Positions 20,287-38,253 of a stretch of 64,000 bases of DNA are shown here, piece by piece. The notes beneath the pieces are model-generated. The model made no database searches and was not told where the DNA came from. It saw nothing but the letters and a program-made list of their open reading frames with translations. Numbering within the stretch: the stretch's first letter is position 1; every line of letters begins with the position of its first letter. The translations under genes were made by a program, and so were the position numbers. Location of the stretch: the NCBI GenBank assembly GCA_011033025.1, contig WFMF01000089.1, forward strand, positions 372,001 to 436,000. The letters run 5' to 3'. The stretch is from Beroe forskalii (lineage: Eukaryota; Ctenophora; Nuda; Beroida; Beroidae).

Positions 20287-22905
20287 CTACAGACCAGGTA
20301 TCCCTGACACCAGTGTGTCAGAACAGGTATCCCTGACACCAGTGCGTCAGACCAGGTATCCCTGACACCAGTGTGTCACACCAGTTATCCCTGACACCAG
20401 TACGTCAGACCAGGTATCCCTGACACCAGTACCTCAGACCACGTATCCTTGACACCAGTACAATAGAGCAGGTATCTCTGACACCAATACGTCAGACCAG
20501 GTATCCCTGACACCAGTACGTCAGACCAGGTATCCCTGACACCAGTACGTCAGACCAGGTATCCCTGACACCAGTACGTCAGACCATGTATCCTTGACAC
20601 CAGTAAGTTAATCCAGGTATCCCTGACACCAGTACGTCAGACCAGGTATCCCTGACACCAGTACGTCAGACCAGGTATTCCTGACACCAGTACGTCAGAC
20701 CAGGTATCCCTGACACCAGTATATCAGATAAGGTATCCCTGACACCAGTACGTCAGACCATGTATCCTTGACACCAGTAAGTTAGACCAGGTATCCCTGA
20801 CACCAGTACGTCAGACCAGGTATCCTTGACACCAGTAAGTTAGACCAGGTATCCCTGACACCAGTTCGTCACACAAGGTATCCCTGACACCAGTTCGTCA
20901 CACCATCTATCCCTGACACCAGTACTTCAGACCAGGTATCCCTGACACCAGTACGTCACACCAGGTATATCTGACACCAGTATGTCAGATAAGGTATCCC
21001 TGACACCAGTACGTCAGACCATGTATCCTTGACACCAGTAAGTTAGACCAGGTATCCCTGACACCAGTATGTCAGACCAGGTATCCTTGACACCAGTACG
21101 CCAGACCAGGTATCCCTGACAGCAGTACATCAGACCAGGTATCCCTGACACCAGTACGTCAGACCAGGTATCCCTGAAACCAGTACGTCACACCAGGCAT
21201 CCCTGACACCAGTACATCAGACCATGTATCTTTGACACCAGTACGTCAGACCAGGTATCCCTGACACCAGTACGTCAGACCATGTATCCTTGACACCAGT
21301 AAGTTAGACCAGGTATCCCTGACACCAGTACGTCAGACCATGTATCCTTGACACCAGTACGTCAGACCAGGTATCCCTGACAGCAGTACATCAGACCAGG
21401 TATCCTTGACACCAGTAAGTTAGACCAGGTATCCCTGACACCAGTACGTCAGACCAGGTATCCTTGACACCAGTAAGTTAGACCAGGTATCCCTGACACC
21501 AGTTCGTCACACAAGGTATCCCTGACACCAGTTCGTCACACCATCTATCCCTGACACCAGTACTTCAGACCAGGTATCCCTGACACCAGTACGTCACACC
21601 AGGTATATCTGACACCAGTATGTCAGATAAGGTATCCCTGACACCAGTACGTCAGACCATGTATCCTTGACACCAGTAAGTTAGACCAGGTATCCCTGAC
21701 ACCAGTACGTCAGACCAGGTATCCTTGACACCAGTACGCCAGACCAGGTATCCCTGACAGCAGTACATCAGACCAGGTATCCCTGACACCAGTACGTCAG
21801 ACCAGGTATCCCTGAAACCAGTACGTCACACCAGGCATCCCTGACACCAGTACATGAGACCATGTATCTTTGACACCAGTACGTCAGACCAGGTATCCCT
21901 GACACCAGTACGTCAGACCATGTATCCTTGACACCAGTAAGTTAATCCAGGTATCCCTGACACCAGTACGTCAGACCAGGTATCCCTGACACCAGTACGT
22001 CAGACCAGGTATTCCTGACACCAGTACGTCAGACCAGGTATCCCTGACACCAGTATATCAGATAAGGTATCCCTGACACCAGTACGTCAGACCATGTATC
22101 CTTGACACCAGTAAATTAGACCAGGTATCCCTGACACCAGTACGTCAGACCAGGTATCCTTGACACCAGTAAGTTAGACCAGGTATCCCTGACACCAGTT
22201 CGTCACACAAGGTATCCCTGACACCAGTTCGTCACACCATCTATCCCTGACACCAGTACTTCAGACCAGGTATCCCTGACACCAGTACGTCACACCAGGT
22301 ATATCTGACACCAGTATGTCAGATAAGGTATCCCTGACACCAGTACGTCAGACCATGTATCCTTGACACCAGTAAGTTAGACCAGGTTTCCCTGACACCA
22401 GTACGTCAGACCAGGTATCCTTGACACCAGTACGCCAGACCAGGTATCCCTGACAGCAGTACATCAGACCAGGTATCCCTGACACCAATACGTCAGACCA
22501 GGTATCCCTGAAACCAGTACGTCACACCAGGCATCCCTGACACCAGTACATCAGACCATGTATCTTTGACACCAGTACGTCAGACCAGGTATCCCCTGAC
22601 ACCAGTACGTCAGACCATGTATCCTTGACACCAGTAAGTTAGACCAGGTATCCCTGACACCAGTACGTCAGACCATGTATCCTTGACACCAGTACGTCAG
22701 ACCAGGTATCCCTGACAGCAGTACATCAGACCAGGTATCCCTGACACCAGTACGTCAGACCAGGTATCCCTGAAACCAGTACGTCACACCAGGTATCCCT
22801 GACACCAGTACATCAGACCATGTATCTTTGACACCAGTACGTCAGACCAGGTATCCCTGACGCCAGTTCGTCAGCGGACAGACCAGGTATCCCTGACACC
22901 GGTAT
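20287..22905 (+). repeat. 29-bp VNTR with higher-order structure (copy A)
   Basis: About 90 tandem units of a 29-bp monomer (ACCAGGTATCCCTGACACCA + GTACGTCAG). Variant monomers recur in order: TTCGTCACACAAGG appears at 20865, 21503 and 22199, giving repeat blocks of 638 and 696 bp (22 and 24 monomers). The first monomer is split by the hAT MITE. There are no unique spacers, so this is not CRISPR. Confidence 0.95.
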
Positions 22906-24594
22906 GGTGCTACGGTAGTTTTATCTTCGCTCCATCTCATTCGTTTCAATCGTTTATATCAATATGCCGTAAAGCTTGCCATTTCCTCATATTTCTAGGA
23001 TTTTATTCCCATGTTTTTCATTTCTCCTTCCTCCGTGTTTTTGTGAACTGTGGTTTAAATTTCTGCAGTTCGGGATGAATGATCCCTGATATGGTTCCCA
23101 GTGTAGACATTGAGGGTTCCAAAACAAGAGCAGTAAGGTTCAGAAAACACACACAGTAACTCTGAAGTAATGGTTTCTTCATACTTATATTTTTGAGTGA
23201 TCTTGAAACTGCTATAAAAAAGGATCAAAAAGAGGCGATAGGTACATCATTATTTTGCCGATGGTTAAAAAATGGGGCGGGGGCTGTCCTGTATATCGTC
23301 TGAAGCTGTGATTTTGTAATTTCCAAGCAGCGTTCGATATACCCTGATACCATGATAAGATTATCTTTGATACAACACTGAATTAGAATTAAATGAATTG
23401 TACCGCGATATTTATACCCTGATAAGCTAATGGTTCAGCCTAACGAAATATGTGGCAAATACAGCAACTCAGATTACAGACAATAAATTACAGTCCTTTT
23501 AATACACTTTTCAATATATAAGCGTGCCAAATACCTTCGTTTCACGTTCACTTCAGGCCCTGGTACCGAGTTTATTAGAGGGCTCTGAAGGCGTGCTATC
23601 TCTTGGATTGAAATATATCAATTCGATGTTTTTCTGGACCAATGAATGGTTGGCAGTGACGTCATTATCAGGGCTTAAAGCGGTGTGTTGATGACGCTGA
23701 ACTGTCTATTTCCGCATTTTTACCTCTCACCATAACGGATATAAATAATTCTGTAAGATTTTCGGAGAGAGATACGAGTTTTTAAATTTTCCGCGTCGGT
23801 AATGGCTTTCCGCTCGGCACTATGTGCTTCGTTGATTAGGTTTATATATTACCCACCCAATATAATCGAACAATATAATAATATAAAGTGCATAAAATAA
23901 TAAAATATTCGCGAAACACTCCCACATACCATTGAAACACGTATTTATTCGGAACGTTTAGTTTGTTTTGCTAACATATTTTTATATGACCGCATTGTTT
24001 CAAGATTTTCAAATTTTATATGTTGTGCGGTGAATCCAGCGGATAAAAGGAAGATGTTTAAATTTATTTTGAACGATTTAATTTGAATCGTAATGATATA
24101 ATTGATGCTGTAATATGAGTGCTAATAATTTTGATGCTGTTGGTACATTGCTGTTCTCAGGATTTTTAGATTAATCATTAAACACACGGTATCATGTGAT
24201 CTATTAAAATATTTCAACGGAAAGGTTGACGTTTCACATGCCTCGCTTTAACCATACAGCGTAGTGTTGTATTTACTAAATTTTGGGCGACTTTTCGGCG
24301 AAAATTCGACGAATTCTAAATCGTTCTAGGTGTTGTTTTTATTTAATAGTAGTATAAAAAGCATTCCGTTTTGCCATAGCAAATTGAAATGTATCAAAAA
24401 CTAATTCCGGTCTAGAAAAATAGAGGTCTCCCCTCGGAATGTTGCAATTTCTTCGTCACTACCAAATGTCTAGGGTATGCCGACAATTGACACAGGCTTG
24501 ACCGTGTCAATTGACGCTGTCCCTGTCTGTAATTACCCTTTAATGACAGCAATGAATTAGATGTCTGTGGTCTGAGAACATAGAGCGAGATAAA
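22906..24594. other. Non-coding, shared by both copies
   Basis: Colinear with 36631-39503 in copy B apart from B-only insertions. No exon recognised. Contains one full CRE-type repeat. Confidence 0.5.
23656..23696 (+). repeat. Dispersed CRE-type repeat (copy A)
   Basis: GTGACGTCATTATCAGGGCT...GGTGTGTTGATGACG, close to consensus. The copy B ortholog at 38078 differs by two bases. Confidence 0.85.
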
Positions 24595-24639
24595 GTGACG
24601 TCATTATCATAGTTTATAATAGTAAGTTGTAGTCGTCAC
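24595..24639 (+). repeat. Dispersed CRE-type repeat (copy A)
   Basis: GTGACGTCATTATCATAGTT...AGTTGTAGTCGTCAC; followed by a GC-rich stretch conserved in B. Confidence 0.8.
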
Positions 24640-24814
24640 TACATCTATTTTGTCTGTGCAGCCACAAGCTCGTGTTGCGCGAAGCGTGATCGCGGTTTTT
24701 CTAACCGGATTATTCACGCAACGTCGGCCGTGTTGTTTTTCTCGGGAAATAGAGCGTCCGTGACTGAAATATCTTTGAAGAACTCTCGTGTTTTCGGGCA
24801 ATAATTTATGTAAT

Positions 24815-25272
24815 ACTAGCGTTTGCCCGCGAAGATTCGCGGAAACAATCAACCTGCGGTTCGTTTTGTATCCAGCAGCCAACAGCAACTTGCTTCATGA
24901 CGTCATCTTGGAATGTGTAAAGTGATTTGATCACCTAGGTATCACCTTAACATGCTACCGCTTACCGAGGATTATAGATATTCGCGGAAATGCACCGTAC
25001 AACATACTTTGTAATTTGAGATCACCTATATATACACACAGCATATATTAGCATTAGTAAACGCATGTGATATTTATTATGCTAATAACTAATTAACGGA
25101 GAGTTCAATTCAAATTTATCATAGATATGAATAATCCTCTTAATTGGGTGAAGATTTTCCCGAAAAAACCGATCAAAAATATTAAATGCACTTCTTATAA
25201 ACGCATCACACACACACACACACACACATACATACACAGACGCACGAACACTTTGAAATTATTAATATAGAT
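24815..25272 (+). mobile_element. ACTAGC...ATAGAT element (copy A only)
   Basis: About 458 bp present in A but missing from B (junction near 39725). It starts ACTAGCGTTTGCCCGCGAAG and ends TTATTAATATAGAT after a CA microsatellite. Start and end words of this kind are familiar from SINE-like elements mobilised by RTE-type LINEs in invertebrates. That assignment is from memory of the family pattern, not a search. Confidence 0.55.
25205..25233 (+). repeat. (CA)n microsatellite
   Basis: About 12 CA units inside the 3' part of the A-only ACTAGC element. Confidence 0.95.
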
Positions 25273-26459
25273 CGCGAATCATGGGCAATAATATATCAAA
25301 GTATATATAAATCTGATCAGCTTATTGAAGCTTTATTCTTGTGTAATTAAGAGAGTCTATAGGTAATATGCGCTTGGTGGATTCTAGTATACTATCTCAT
25401 GTGTAAATTTAATTGGCACAGGTACTGAGACATATTCGTTTTACAGTGATGTGTCATTTTGTTAAAGCTTATTCTTATGTGTGTTGTCTTTTCCTGATGC
25501 TTTATATTTCTTTAACCAATTTAGAATTTAAAAAAAAAAAACTTCCATGAATTACGAATTCTGGTACTGTTCAGGTATACCAACTTTCCCCTTTCTTATT
25601 TTTTCCTTAAATTTTTAGTTTAAAAAAGTTTTTTATTTTTTCCTAATGATTTCATGTTTCTAGATTTGCCCTGAAATATATAATCCGTCTCCCAAGTTTT
25701 GAAGCAGACAATATAACTTTTTATAATCTGATCTAATGTTATGGAATTCCTCTCCTATCTGATATTCCTCTGCAGGTGCCTTTAAAAGTGATCATATTGA
25801 CATGTAAGATATCTCAGACATCTACTCTGTTCATTTTCACACATATCTTCGGATTTTCTGATTCCTGCACTGCAACAGACAGTAACCTATCCCTCTGGTA
25901 GACAAATAGCAATTAGAAACAATAAATCACGATTCTCTCGATCTTCTGTATTTCATTGACGCGGTTCACCAAAAAGGGCCCCACATTTGAATGTCAAAGT
26001 GATCTCAGGAATATGAGCTTACGTCAATGATTGACCATTTATAGCTATGATAGTGAAGTCACAAGCACCAAGAGATGATTTGACCGCGGCCGGGGATAAA
26101 GCCAAGGATTTTATCACTGCACTTTTATTATTGATTTAGTTTGACACTTCTTTACTTTTATATTTTAGACACTTCGTTTGAGGTGCAGGAAGCTTATGTT
26201 TTCAGTCAAGACGCCTAGATATATCCTTTGCTAAATTATATAGTGTGAACGTATTGATTGCTTGAGTGCACCCGCAGCACATTGCAACGTCTGCAGATTA
26301 TATCAATCTAGCATGATATTCTCTCCTATTTTTCACTAGAAACATTGCTGACATGGATTGATCAGATTACAGCACTTCTGTACTGTGATTTTTAGATAAA
26401 ATATATATTACTGAGGACACCGCTTGACAGACTATGTGACATTATTAGTTCTCCATTAA
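25273..26459. other. Non-coding, shared by both copies
   Basis: Colinear with about 39750-41930 in copy B, minus the 1-kb B-only tandem duplication. No gene seen. Confidence 0.5.
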
Positions 26460-26957
26460 AGATAAACTTTTGGGTTGTTTACCGTCAATTTGTCTCCACA
26501 AAAAGGTCTCAAAATTTTTGAATTTGGACTGAGCCCCCATTTGGGAACAAAAGGGTTTTTAGAAAATTTTTTTCCCCCGGGTTATTTATTCATTTAAAAA
26601 AAAATATCTTTTAGGTAAAGTCCCCATACAGTTCTCTAACTTCCAAAAAAGGAAAACTTTGGGGATTTATAAATTTCCCTTCAAAGGGGTGAATCGGGGT
26701 TACTGGTAATGCTTTTTTTCTACCCCAATCGGGCAAAATCTTGGGGATTTTTAAACTTTTTAAAGGGTCAGTATTTTCTAAAACCTTATAATGTCTTTTA
26801 AAACCCCCCATATCTCCTGATTGATGTACCCGTATTTAAAAGTTTCCCTTTCCAGAATCATGTGCCATTTTTTATTTTATATTGTTGTTTTATTGGGTTT
26901 AGTTTATTTTTTCAAAAAGGAAAAAATTAGTGCACAAAAACCAGGCTTTTTAAAACT
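26460..26957. other. Low-quality contig end
   Basis: Homopolymer-swollen sequence (runs of T, C, G, A). From about 26580 it aligns with 43220-43640, where the same words appear without the swelling. This looks like an error-rich read tail rather than evolved DNA, and any reading frame in it is unreliable. Confidence 0.75.
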
Positions 26958-27057
26958 NNNNNNNNNNNNNNNNNNNNNNNNNNNNNNNNNNNNNNNNNNN
27001 NNNNNNNNNNNNNNNNNNNNNNNNNNNNNNNNNNNNNNNNNNNNNNNNNNNNNNNNN
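26958..27057. other. 100-N assembly gap
   Basis: Exactly 100 N, the usual placeholder for a gap of unknown size. It separates the end of copy A from the start of copy B, so the adjacency of the two copies is not supported by sequence. Confidence 0.98.
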
Positions 27058-27066
27058 ATATTGCAG

Positions 27067-32395
<5,329 letters not shown>

Positions 32396-32520
32396 GGGCA
32401 GGAAATGTAACGCAGATGTGGTGAGTTCCGAGGACGCTTTCTGAAATTTCTACGCTAACGCCATTTGTACGTACTTGATACTGATACTGGTTTGATGACC
32501 GTATAGCATGTACGAAAATA

Positions 32521-32814
32521 GTGGCGCGCGACTCAGAAATTTCAGGGTTAGGCACTTATTCCTCGAATTTGCGACACCTGTGTAAGATAGTCCTAGTTCC
32601 CAGATTTGATTCAGATATTATTGATTTTATGTCCGGGTTTGATCAGAGTGAAGAATTGTCTGATGAACAAAAAAATACACGTAAACAATTTAAGGATTTG
32701 CAATTTTCGATAAAATTTAGAAATGATGCCCTCAGGAAAAACTCAAAATTCTTAAATCGGCCCGATTTATTTTATTATTACGTAGGTGTGCATCATAACA
32801 ATTCACTCAACTGA
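32521..32814 (+). other. Unassigned open frame 3' of the IFIT-like gene (copy B)
   Basis: 97 codons, counterpart of 17566-17772. The in-frame Lys insertion relative to copy A is the only hint of coding constraint; amino-acid replacements are more frequent here than in the neighbouring gene. Confidence 0.2.
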
Positions 32815-33617
32815 ATTGATAGAAGAAACTTGTTTTGAGAACTTGAAAAAGTGTTATTCATCTTTGATAAGTTAAACTTAAACTTTAAATAGTTTCTGAT
32901 CATGATTTTTATTTATCGAATGATCGATTGTCCTACGGCTGCTCAGAGTAAGAATGTTCATGCTGATTATTAATATTATATCATGGTGAATATTGGATAT
33001 GAATTCTTGAAATTCAGTTATAATAGATATACCTTTAGTTTTAATTTGATATGAATATCGGAGAATACTGTAAGTGTAAGGGGCCATCCAATTCCATAAG
33101 GTTAAACTTAAAGGACGTCCGGCCATTCTAATTTTTAGACCCTCTCTTCCCCCTTCGTCCGCAAACGTTTGCATTCTAGAAACTCCTCCCTCCCCCGGAC
33201 GTCCACATTTTTTCTAATAATCTTTTCATTCATCAGTTTTGGGCACGAAATTTTACGCATTTCTAGTAAAATGCCCATCACATCGACCAAAATTTCCGTA
33301 AATACGTTGCACTTGCTAGACGTTGCCTGGCCCCCTCCGCGCGCACCCAGACTTGATCATGATGAGACTTAGTGCAAAAATAAATGCGAACATCCGCATT
33401 GGGCCAAACACTCCCCTATGCACTATGCTATGAGTATGTCGGCATTGGCCGTGGCGGGATCCAGATCGTAGGATGTTACCCCCCACATTTGGACGTCACC
33501 TTTGCGCCTTCAACAAGTCAGAAGAAAGGGGCGGAATTCGCCCGCGCCCGTCGAGTGTCGACTAGCCAGGACCCTCTTTTGTGACGCCCCTGGTTAGGGG
33601 ATACTGATAGCGGTACT

Positions 33618-33671
33618 GTTGCCAGACGTTGCCTGCCCCCCTGTGCGCGCGGGCAGACAACGTCTGGCAAC
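33618..33671. mobile_element. 54-bp CAGACGTTGCC hairpin with 6-bp flanking repeat
   Basis: 21-bp arms (GTTGCCAGACGTTGCCTGCCC at the left, one mismatch) with a short GC-rich loop, flanked on both sides by GGTACT (33612-33617, 33672-33677). It has the form of a minimal foldback insertion. Confidence 0.6.
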
Positions 33672-34280
33672 GGTACTCATGCGCGTCGAATTGTCGAAAC
33701 CGCTCACTTGTCGTAACAGTATTCCTAAGCCCGCATAGGTGTGTGTACGCGCGCCGCGCAACGCAGACAGGGATATACGTGTTTAGCAAGTAACAGTAAT
33801 GTCGTACCGCTCACTTGTGCTATCGATCCCGGTGCAATGATTGCCCTGGCCCTAACCAGGACCCTGGAATTTCGCGCACAGAGTGCGCTGCACGGCAAGC
33901 CCTATATAGTATACTAGGTTAGAGGAAATCGATTATGAACCCTTCGAGCGCCGCGCTGCTCATGCTGCATCAGTCATGGGCTTGGTAGGACCCAACAATT
34001 ACTTGATGGATTTCTCCCAATCTCCCATCCCTAGCGCGCAAAACTGATCGGAAGTTTGGATTGTGGATTTGTGGATGGTCGTGTTGCATATATAATACAC
34101 GGAAAACGATGTGTGCGTGGCGGAGGGTAGGGTAAAAAACATCCTATACTGTAGTCTAACCAGATCCGCAGATTTACGCGTGTTCGATGCCCCTGCTTAG
34201 GGGAAACCAGACAACTGTTGATGTTATGTATTATCTTTAGCATCCTAAAACTTATCCCTGACGCCGCGATCATAACCTTA

Positions 34281-34611
34281 ACTTTGTACGACATGTAACT
34301 TTGCAATGGAATGAACGCGCATTGATTGAAGCGCGGCTTTATTTCCAATTCCATAAGAAAAAAGATATGCGCGCGCGGTATATGTTTTGCCGCCATTATG
34401 GAATGAACGAATTTCACATTCACACACGTAGCTTCGCGTGTGAAGTGTTATAGGTCTGGGATTATCAGTTCATTTCTACACGTCTTGTTTCAAGGAATTT
34501 GTCGTCGCTTCCTTAATCCTAATTCGATTACTATCCGCAAACTGCATTACCCAAGACGAAGCTTTTGTCTCGCTAGTCCCTGCGTGTTTGCTTCACCTAA
34601 TCATCATGGTG
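34281..34611 (+). promoter_or_regulatory. Possible promoter and first exon of a downstream gene (copy B)
   Basis: Copy B counterpart of 18880-19221. The ATG is at 34606 and the donor at 34612. It has a 2-bp deletion in the CACACA run, which shifts the only long frame across the block. The block is therefore more likely promoter and 5' UTR than an uninterrupted coding exon. Confidence 0.3.
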
Positions 34612-35118
34612 GTGAGTCGTCCACCGATTCTTGATGTTTTCAGTGTTTTCTTCGAATGACGAATCCTGAGTTGCATTCCAATCTATCGAATGATCCGAGA
34701 TTTATAACTACAGATAGTTCTGATGTTAAATCTGTGATTCACCTACTTTATCCCTAAAAATAACTGATCGCATCGTAAATCTTCATTCTCAGCTCAGATT
34801 TCAGGGCCATGTCTGGACTCTGATGCTGTACTGTGAACTAAGAAGGAAGTAGAATAAGCATGGATATATTTGATAATAACGAACTTACGATACGTGTATC
34901 ATTAATATCCACATTCCATAGCATTGTGTTCTTTCTGTTGTTCTTGTGACTTCATGAGTTAATGAAGGGGTGATTGATATGCCATAGGTTCTACCATCCT
35001 ATTTATTTCTTCATTTGATTATGCTGTGTTTTCTTAGTTTTAGATCACTTCACCGCTTCAAGTGCAATTCAAAGATTTCTGATACGTTTTTTATCACGCT
35101 GTGTCCTCCTTTTCTATA

Positions 35119-36630
35119 GTCCCTGACACCAGTGCGTCCGTCAGACCAGGTATCCCAGAAACCAGTGTGTCAGACCAGGTATCCCTGACACCAGTTCGTC
35201 AGACCAGGTATCCCAGAAACCAGTGTGTCAGACCAGGTATCCCTGACACCAGTACGTCAGACCAGGTATCCCAGAAACCAGTGTGTCAGACCAGGTATCC
35301 CTGACACCAGTTCGTCAGACCAGGTATCCCAGAAACCAGTGTGTCAGACCAGGTATCCCTGACACCAGTTCGTCAGACCAGGTATCCCTGACACCAGTAC
35401 GTCAGACCAGGTATCCCTGACACCAGTACGTCAGACCAGGTATCCCTGACACCAGTACGTCAGACCAGGTATCCCTGACACCAGTATGTCAGACCAGGTA
35501 TCCCTGACACCAGTTCGTCAGACCAGGTGTCCCTGACACCAGTACGTCAGACCAGGTGTCCCTGAAACCAGTGTGTCAGACCAGGTATCCCTGACACCAG
35601 TACTTTAGACCAGGTATCCTTGACACCAGTTCGTTAGACCAGGTATCCTTGACACCAGTACGTCAGACCAGGTATCCCTGACACCAGTACGTCAGACCAG
35701 GTATCCTTGACACCAGTTCGTCAGACCAGGTATACTTGACACCAGTACGTCAGACCAGGTATCCCTGACACCAGTACGTCAGACCAGGTATCCTTGACAC
35801 CAGTGCTTCAGACCAGGTATCCTTGACACCAGTGCGTCAGACCAGGTATCCCTGACACCAGTACGACTGACCAGGTATACGTGACACCATTACGTCAGAC
35901 CAGGTATCCCTGACACCAGTACGTCAGACCAGGTATCCCTGACACCAGTACCTACGTCAGACCAGGTATCCCTGACACCAGTACGTCAGACCAGGTATCG
36001 CTGACACCAGTACGTCAGACCGGGTATCCCTGACACCAGTACGTCAGACCAGGTATCCCTGACACCAGTACGTCAGACAATGTATCCCTGACTCCCTGAC
36101 ACCAGTACGTCAGACCAGGTATCCCTGACACCAGTACGTCAGACCAGGTATCCCTGACACCAGTACGTCAGACAATGTATCCCTGACTCCCTGACACCAG
36201 TACGTCAGACCAGGTATCCTTGACACCAGTTCGTCAGACCAGGTATACTTGACACCATTGCGTCAGACCTGCTATCCCTGACACCAGTACGTCAGACCAG
36301 GTATCCCTGACACCAGTGCGTCATACAGGTATCCCTGACACCAGTACGTCAGACCAGGTATCCCTGACACCAGTTTGTCAGACCAGATATCCCTGACACC
36401 AGTGCGTCAGAGTCAGGTGTCTGTCTCTGACACCAGTACATAAGACCAGGCATCCCTGACACCGATACGTCAGACTAGGTATCCCTGACACCATTACGTC
36501 AGACCAGGTATCCCTGACACCAGTTCGTCAGAGTTCAGACCAGTTATCCCTGACACCAGTACGTCAGACCAGTGATCCCTGACACTCGTACGTCCGACAT
36601 TCAGACAACGTATCCTTGACACCAGTATGG
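35119..36630 (+). repeat. 29-bp VNTR (copy B)
   Basis: About 52 units of the same monomer as 20287-22905, more homogeneous and lacking the TTCGTCACACAAGG blocks seen in copy A. Open frames across it arise only because the monomer lacks stops in some frames. Confidence 0.95.
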
Positions 36631-36928
36631 TACTAGGTAGTTTTATCTTCAGTCCATCAAGTTCGTTTCAATTATTTACCTGCAATAGCCGTATTGCTTG
36701 CCATTTTCTCATATTTCTAGGATTCTATTTTCATGTTTTTCATTTTTCTTGCCTCCCGGTTTTTTGTGTGCTACGGTTCATTTCTGCAGTTCGGGATGAA
36801 TGATCCCTGAGCAGTAAGGCTCAGAAAACACGAACAGTAACACTGAGGTAATGGTTCCTTCAGACTTATAGTTTTGAGTGATATAGAAACCGTTATAAAA
36901 AGGATCAAAAAGAGGCGATAACCACATG

Positions 36929-37112
36929 TACTTTAGAGGCGTAAGACGAACACGCAGACAATATAGAGCCCTGCGAGAGCAGGGCTCTATATAATATTTA
37001 AATGTCGACAGCGTAGCTGGAGACATTTAAATAATTTAGAGTGCGAGGCGAAGCGAAGCTGAGCCGAGTGCTCTAAATCATATTTCTGCGGTGAGTCTGA
37101 GCCTCTAAAGTA
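36929..37112. mobile_element. Multi-hairpin foldback element (copy B only)
   Basis: Outer 12-bp perfect inverted repeat (TACTTTAGAGGC at 36929, GCCTCTAAAGTA at 37101) encloses three successive hairpins: 36961-36992 (12-bp arms), 36996-37032 (11-bp arms) and 37034-37078 (8-bp arms). It lies within a larger B-only insertion. Confidence 0.7.
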
Positions 37113-37660
37113 CTATAGTAGTCGAACGGTGTGCAAAAAGACACACCCTGTACACAACAAGCACACATTACCTTATATGGTAATAATAGAAAATGCTTGT
37201 TAACACAAAACAAAAAGCGCATAACTCAGCCGTTTTTGAGCAATTTTGATCAAACTTTCAGGATATTACGGGCAAGATATGACCAATACATTCCTGAGTA
37301 ACTAACATTTCTGACCCTCAGAAATTGAGATATGACAGATAAAACCGGTGTTTTGTTTTAAAGTTACCGCTTAACAACTGGCTTTTCGGTCATAACTCCG
37401 CTTCTGGAGCTCAAAAATGAATCTAAACTTCACTGAGATGTTGCTTTTATGAAGCTCTAAATATCCTGAAAGTTTCATCAAGTTTGCTAAAAAAACCTCG
37501 GAGATATGCACATTTTTGTAACGAAAAAGCAAAGGTCGCGTAGATGTGTATTTAAATTGGTGTGTCATAACAAACACATGATATAAAGCGCGAGTAGAAC
37601 ACGACTCTACGCATATAGTACTACCCTTTAAATCGGTCAAAACTTGTCGTGAGACTACTA
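37113..37660. mobile_element. Second half of the B-only insertion, short inverted ends
   Basis: Begins CTATAGTAGTC and ends GACTACTATA, directly after the multi-hairpin element, and is also absent from copy A. The interior is AT-rich without a recognisable frame. The exact boundaries and target duplication are uncertain. Confidence 0.4.
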
Positions 37661-38077
37661 TATCATTATTTTGCCGATGGTTAAAAAATGGGGAGGGGAC
37701 TGTCCTGTATATTGTCTGAAGTTGTGATTTTGTAATTTCCAAGCAGAGAAGCAGGGTACAATATATCCTGATACCATGATAAGATTATCTTTGATACAAC
37801 ACTGAATTAGAATTAAATGAATTGTACCGCGATACATACCCTGATAAGCTAATGGTTCAGCCTTACGAAATATGTGGCAAATACAGCAACTCAGATTACA
37901 GACAATAAATTACGGTCCTTTTAATATACTTTTCAATATAAGCGTGCCAAATACCTCCATTTCACGTTCACTTCAGGCCCTGGTACCGAGTTTATTAGGG
38001 GGCTCTGAAGGCGTGCTATCTCTCGGATTGAAATATATATCAATTCGATGTTTTTCCGGACCAATGAAAGGTTGACT

Positions 38078-38118
38078 GTGACGTCATTATCAGGGCTTAA
38101 AGTGGTGTGTTGTTGACG
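38078..38118 (+). repeat. Dispersed CRE-type repeat (copy B)
   Basis: Ortholog of 23656-23696; TTGTTGACG replaces TTGATGACG. Confidence 0.85.
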
Positions 38119-38253
38119 CTGAACTGTCTATTTCTTCATTTTAACCTCTAAACCATAACGGATATAAATAATTCTGTAAGATTTTCGGAGAGAGAGAGAG
38201 AGATACGAGGTTTTAAATTTTCCGCGTCGGTAATGGCTTTCCGCTCGGCACTA

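Larger units (their letters stand above)
13047..26957 (+). repeat. Long duplicated block, copy A
   Basis: Homologous to 27058-43640 in the same orientation, from just before exon 3 of the IFIT-like gene through the 29-bp VNTR and intergenic DNA. Copy A ends exactly at the N gap, and its counterpart in copy B ends at about 43640 without a gap. This is what retained haplotypes at a contig overlap look like. Confidence 0.9.

Noticed and set aside
20287..22905. CRISPR-like regular repeats
   Set aside because: The 29-bp units are directly adjacent with no unique spacers, and the genome is clearly eukaryotic; this is a minisatellite.
35101..35304. Open frame through the copy B VNTR
   Set aside because: The frame is open only because the repeat unit lacks stops there; indels between units break it.
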